From JAYFNU01 sp964458545 (GTDB lineage: Bacteria > Bacillota > Clostridia > Oscillospirales > Ruminococcaceae), in NCBI GenBank assembly GCA_964458545.1, contig CAYWJF010000074.1:1-6764 (forward strand): 6,764 bases of DNA, read 5' to 3'. The position numbers and the translations under genes were made by a program. Position 1 is the stretch's first letter, and each line of letters starts with the position of its first letter. This document shows, one piece after another, positions 5,529 through 6,764 of this stretch. Below the pieces are notes generated by a model. It was not told where the DNA came from. It worked only from the letters and a program-made list of their open reading frames with translations, and ran no database searches.

Positions 5529-5834
5529 TTACACCGTCTCGCGCTTTTGAGCGATTAGTTGGAGAATAAGGCGAATAATCCAAATCGCAAAAATTATAAA
5601 GAATACAATCGCCCAAGCCTTTGCTTCCGAGCGGGACATATTAACAGCAGCGATTATCCAAGCTGGAAGGGTTCCTAAAGCTCCGAAAATCGCACGAAAA
5701 ACAAAGCTTAGTATCACAAGAATTAAGCTTATCCACCAAAGCTTTCCACTGAATGGAATAGGGAAGAGAAGAAGCACAATCATAGGCAATGTGTTTAGAA
5801 AAAAGGTTTTTGTTGGTGATTGATAATTATCCAT
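5529..5834 (-). CDS. Unrecognised small membrane protein (101 aa)
   Basis: I do not recognise a family. Almost the whole chain is hydrophobic: segments at about 11-28, 32-50, 54-66 (shorter, ending VNMSRSEAK) and 71-94, giving three to four membrane passes, with a short charged tail QKRETV. It starts nine bases after the repressor stop, and its ribosome binding site AAGGAGGGTAT overlaps the end of the repressor gene, so the two are almost certainly co-transcribed and possibly translationally coupled. Its start region (GGAGGGTATATGGATAA) is nearly identical to that of the next membrane gene, and both proteins begin MDN, suggesting a duplicated start cassette or a common origin. Function unknown. 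Confidence 0.8.
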   Translation of the reverse strand: MDNYQSPTKTFFLNTLPMIVLLLFPIPFSGKLWWISLILVILSFVFRAIFGALGTLPAWIIAAVNMSRSEAKAWAIVFFIIFAIWIIRLILQLIAQKRETV

Positions 5835-5843
5835 ATACCCTCC

Positions 5844-6449
5844 TTAAAACTTAGCTCGGAGCTCTACGACCCGTCCGATTATTTGGACGGGCTTTTTTAT
5901 TACCTCGTCCTTTGAGTAAAACATAGGTTCGAAAGCTGGATTAGTCGGCGAAAGAATTAACCCTTCGGGGCGTTTCTTCACACGCTTAACAGTAGCCGAT
6001 TCGCCATTTACGAGAACTACTGCGATATCTCCGTCGTCAACGTCGCTTTGTTTTCTTACAACAACAACGTCGCCTTCTGAAATCTTCGGCTCCATACTGT
6101 CGCCTTTTATCCTCAGTCCGAAATAATCACCCTGCGCCGCCATCTCGGCGGGTATTTCCTCATAATCAATAATGTTTTCTGAAACAAACATAGGGAAACC
6201 AGCGGCAACCTCGCCGAGTACAGGAATAGAGACCGCGCCCTCAGAACTAAGACCAACAGCAACCGAATCACCAAAATAGAGATAGTCAGTAGAAACTCCA
6301 AAGAATTCAGCGACGAGCGCCACCTTATCAATACTCGGTTTATTTTGATTCCAACGTGAAATAGTGCCACGTCCGATATTCAGCTGTTTTTCCAACGCAT
6401 TTATTGATAAGCCTCGTTTTTCACATAGTTCGCAGATTCTTTCAACCAT
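5844..6449 (-). CDS. CI/LexA-like repressor: XRE-type HTH plus S24 self-cleavage domain
   Basis: This 201-residue protein is the likely master repressor of the element. The N-terminus (about 2-58) is a helix-turn-helix with recognition segment GRGTISRWNQN. A linker leads to a LexA/S24 domain (about 73-200). The cleavage site A83-G84 (EVAAGFP), catalytic S118 (KGDSMEP) and catalytic K155 (ATVKRV) are all present, so RecA-stimulated self-cleavage after DNA damage is expected from the family. The ATG at 6449 follows an excellent GGAGGTGAT site at a rather long distance, nine bases past its 3' end. It is the first gene of a minus-strand operon with two small membrane proteins. Operators and opposing promoters upstream suggest self-regulation and competition with the Cro-like protein. 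Confidence 0.93.
   Translation of the reverse strand: MVERICELCEKRGLSINALEKQLNIGRGTISRWNQNKPSIDKVALVAEFFGVSTDYLYFGDSVAVGLSSEGAVSIPVLGEVAAGFPMFVSENIIDYEEIPAEMAAQGDYFGLRIKGDSMEPKISEGDVVVVRKQSDVDDGDIAVVLVNGESATVKRVKKRPEGLILSPTNPAFEPMFYSKDEVIKKPVQIIGRVVELRAKF
5870..5898 (+). terminator. Plus-strand intrinsic terminator inside the repressor gene
   Basis: CCCGTCC (5870-5876) pairs with GGACGGG (5885-5891) around an eight-base loop and is followed by C and six Ts on the plus strand. It lies within the last 20 or so codons of the minus-strand repressor gene, antisense to it. It could stop rightward read-through before it runs against the repressor gene. Confidence 0.6.
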
Positions 6450-6475
6450 GCCTAAAATATCACCTCCAAAATAAA

Positions 6476-6491
6476 TTCGGAAATTTGCGAA
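6476..6491. promoter_or_regulatory. Operator O1
   Basis: TTCGGAAATTTGCGAA is a 16-base dyad with a single mismatched pair. It lies just upstream of the rightward -35 box and within the repressor mRNA leader region. It matches the shared consensus TTCGCAWATWTGCGAA. Confidence 0.65.
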
Positions 6492-6498
6492 TTACATA

Positions 6499-6527
6499 TT
6501 GACACATTCGCAAATATGCGATATTAT
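6499..6527 (+). promoter_or_regulatory. Rightward promoter for the Cro-like gene
   Basis: A perfect -35 TTGACA (6499-6504) and -10 TATTAT (6522-6527) are 17 bases apart. The expected start is about 6534, leaving a leader of roughly 120 bases before the GTG at 6655. Operator O2 fills the spacer, so repressor binding should directly exclude RNA polymerase. Confidence 0.85.
6507..6522. promoter_or_regulatory. Operator O2, inside the rightward promoter
   Basis: TTCGCAAATATGCGAT is a near-palindrome lying between the -35 and -10 boxes of the rightward promoter. Its centre is 31 bases from that of O1, about three helical turns. Confidence 0.75.
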
Positions 6528-6528
6528 A
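6523..6528 (-). promoter_or_regulatory. Possible leftward -10 box overlapping the rightward one
   Basis: TATAAT on the minus strand overlaps the rightward -10 box, offset by one base. No good -35 box is found at 16-18 bases, so this is a weak alternative source of repressor transcription from a symmetric, two-way -10 element. Confidence 0.3.
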
Positions 6529-6533
6529 GGGAC

Positions 6534-6558
6534 AAGGTAACCGACAAAAGGTGACCTT
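6534..6558 (+). other. Stem-loop at the predicted 5' end of the rightward transcript
   Basis: AAGGTAACC (6534-6542) pairs with GGTGACCTT (6550-6558) with one mismatch around a seven-base loop, beginning at the predicted transcription start. The two arms are also two GGTNACC motifs 14 bases apart, so a DNA-level site for another regulator is an alternative reading. Confidence 0.45.
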
Positions 6559-6569
6559 TGCAGCTAAGT

Positions 6570-6585
6570 TTCGCATATATGCAGA
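6570..6585. promoter_or_regulatory. Operator O3
   Basis: TTCGCATATATGCAGA contains the perfect palindromic core GCATATATGC. Its centre is 63 bases from O2, about six helical turns. It lies downstream of both main promoters' start points, in the region both transcripts would share. Confidence 0.65.
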
Positions 6586-6601
6586 TTTGTCTTGCAAACT
6601 G

Positions 6602-6630
6602 ATTGTAGCATATTTGCGAAACTTCTGCAA
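6602..6630 (-). promoter_or_regulatory. Leftward promoter for the repressor operon
   Basis: On the minus strand TTGCAG (6625-6630) and TACAAT (6602-6607) are 17 bases apart. The expected start is about 6595, giving a leader of about 145 bases to the repressor ATG. Operator O4 covers the spacer and touches the -10 box. The promoter faces the rightward one, so the two transcripts overlap by about 60 bases. Confidence 0.6.
6605..6620. promoter_or_regulatory. Operator O4, inside the leftward promoter
   Basis: GTAGCATATTTGCGAA matches the right half of the shared operator exactly and most of the left half. It sits in the spacer of the leftward promoter, mirroring O2 in the rightward one. Its centre is 35 bases from that of O3. 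Confidence 0.7.
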
Positions 6631-6654
6631 CAACAAGATGTAGGAGGTATGAGT

Positions 6655-6764
6655 GTGTACAACACTATCAAACGGCTTTGCAAAGAAAAAGGCATTTCAA
6701 TAACAGAGCTTGAAGAAGCGGTTAATCTCGGAAAACGCACAGTTTATCGCTGGAATGAAAACAA
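6655..6764 (+). CDS. Cro-like XRE-type HTH regulator, partial (runs off window)
   Basis: Only the first 36 codons are visible. They form a helix-turn-helix that aligns without gaps to residues 1-36 of the divergent repressor with 16 identities, including LC at 8-9, G13, SI at 15-16, LE at 19-20, G26 and RWN at 32-34. The GTG at 6655 is chosen over the ATG at 6649 for two reasons: the AGGAGG site (6642-6647) is seven bases from the GTG but only one from the ATG, and the GTG start lines up exactly with the repressor start. By position and similarity it is the Cro-like antagonist or early regulator of the element. Whether an S24 domain follows cannot be seen. Confidence 0.85.
   Translation, partial: MYNTIKRLCKEKGISITELEEAVNLGKRTVYRWNEN

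Larger units (their letters stand above)
3661..6764. mobile_element. Integrated element (prophage or phage-like island), integrase end; continues past window
   Basis: The element is bounded on the left by a tRNA 3' fragment, with an integrase gene ending about 20 bases away. It then shows the standard temperate-module order: integrase, small accessory genes, self-cleaving repressor, divergent Cro-like gene. Base composition is visibly AT-richer than in the chromosomal genes to the left. Structural, replication and conjugation genes, which would decide between prophage and conjugative element, lie outside the window. Confidence 0.8.

Noticed and set aside
6113..6370. 85-residue minus-strand open frame within the repressor
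   Set aside because: It is an out-of-frame shadow of the repressor, which carries intact HTH and S24 catalytic motifs in its own frame.

Overview
The window looks like a metagenome-assembled scaffold from a Clostridia-type Bacillota (Firmicutes) genome. The evidence is consensus AGGAGG-type ribosome binding sites, clear housekeeping (SigA) promoters, a receiver/GGDEF/PAS regulator of a build common in Clostridia, and a 100-N scaffold gap. I cannot name a genus.

Two compartments meet near 3660. The left part (1-3650) is chromosomal and visibly GC-richer. It holds a plus-strand single-gene unit for a response regulator with a degenerate GGDEF domain and a cysteine-rich PAS-like tail. A two-way terminator separates it from a convergent minus-strand pair: an MFS exporter, cut by the assembly gap, and an uncharacterised protein that combines a PD-(D/E)XK-like nuclease signature with a C-terminal winged helix.

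The right part (3661 to the window end) is the integrase end of an integrated mobile element, either a prophage or a phage-like/ICE-like island, and is AT-richer. Its edge is the 3' end of a tRNA gene (T-arm, acceptor strand and CCA) with no 5' half, as expected at the far junction of a tRNA-targeting element. Reading inward come a tyrosine integrase, a 140-base structured spacer, two unrecognised small membrane proteins, and a CI/LexA-like repressor with an S24 self-cleavage domain, all on the minus strand. A plus-strand Cro-like gene then starts and runs off the window. No structural, replication or conjugation genes are visible, so the element type stays open.

The control region (6450-6654) is the best-resolved part. 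Four near-palindromic operators, consensus about TTCGCAWATWTGCGAA, lie around promoters reading both ways, and two of them sit inside promoter spacers. The repressor and the Cro-like protein align without gaps over their first 36 residues, so they probably compete for these operators as a lysogeny switch. RecA-stimulated self-cleavage of the repressor would link induction to DNA damage. The two membrane proteins follow the repressor, are probably co-expressed with it in the quiescent state, and are the best candidates here for an undescribed function such as superinfection exclusion or another host-modifying trait; the sequence alone does not prove this.
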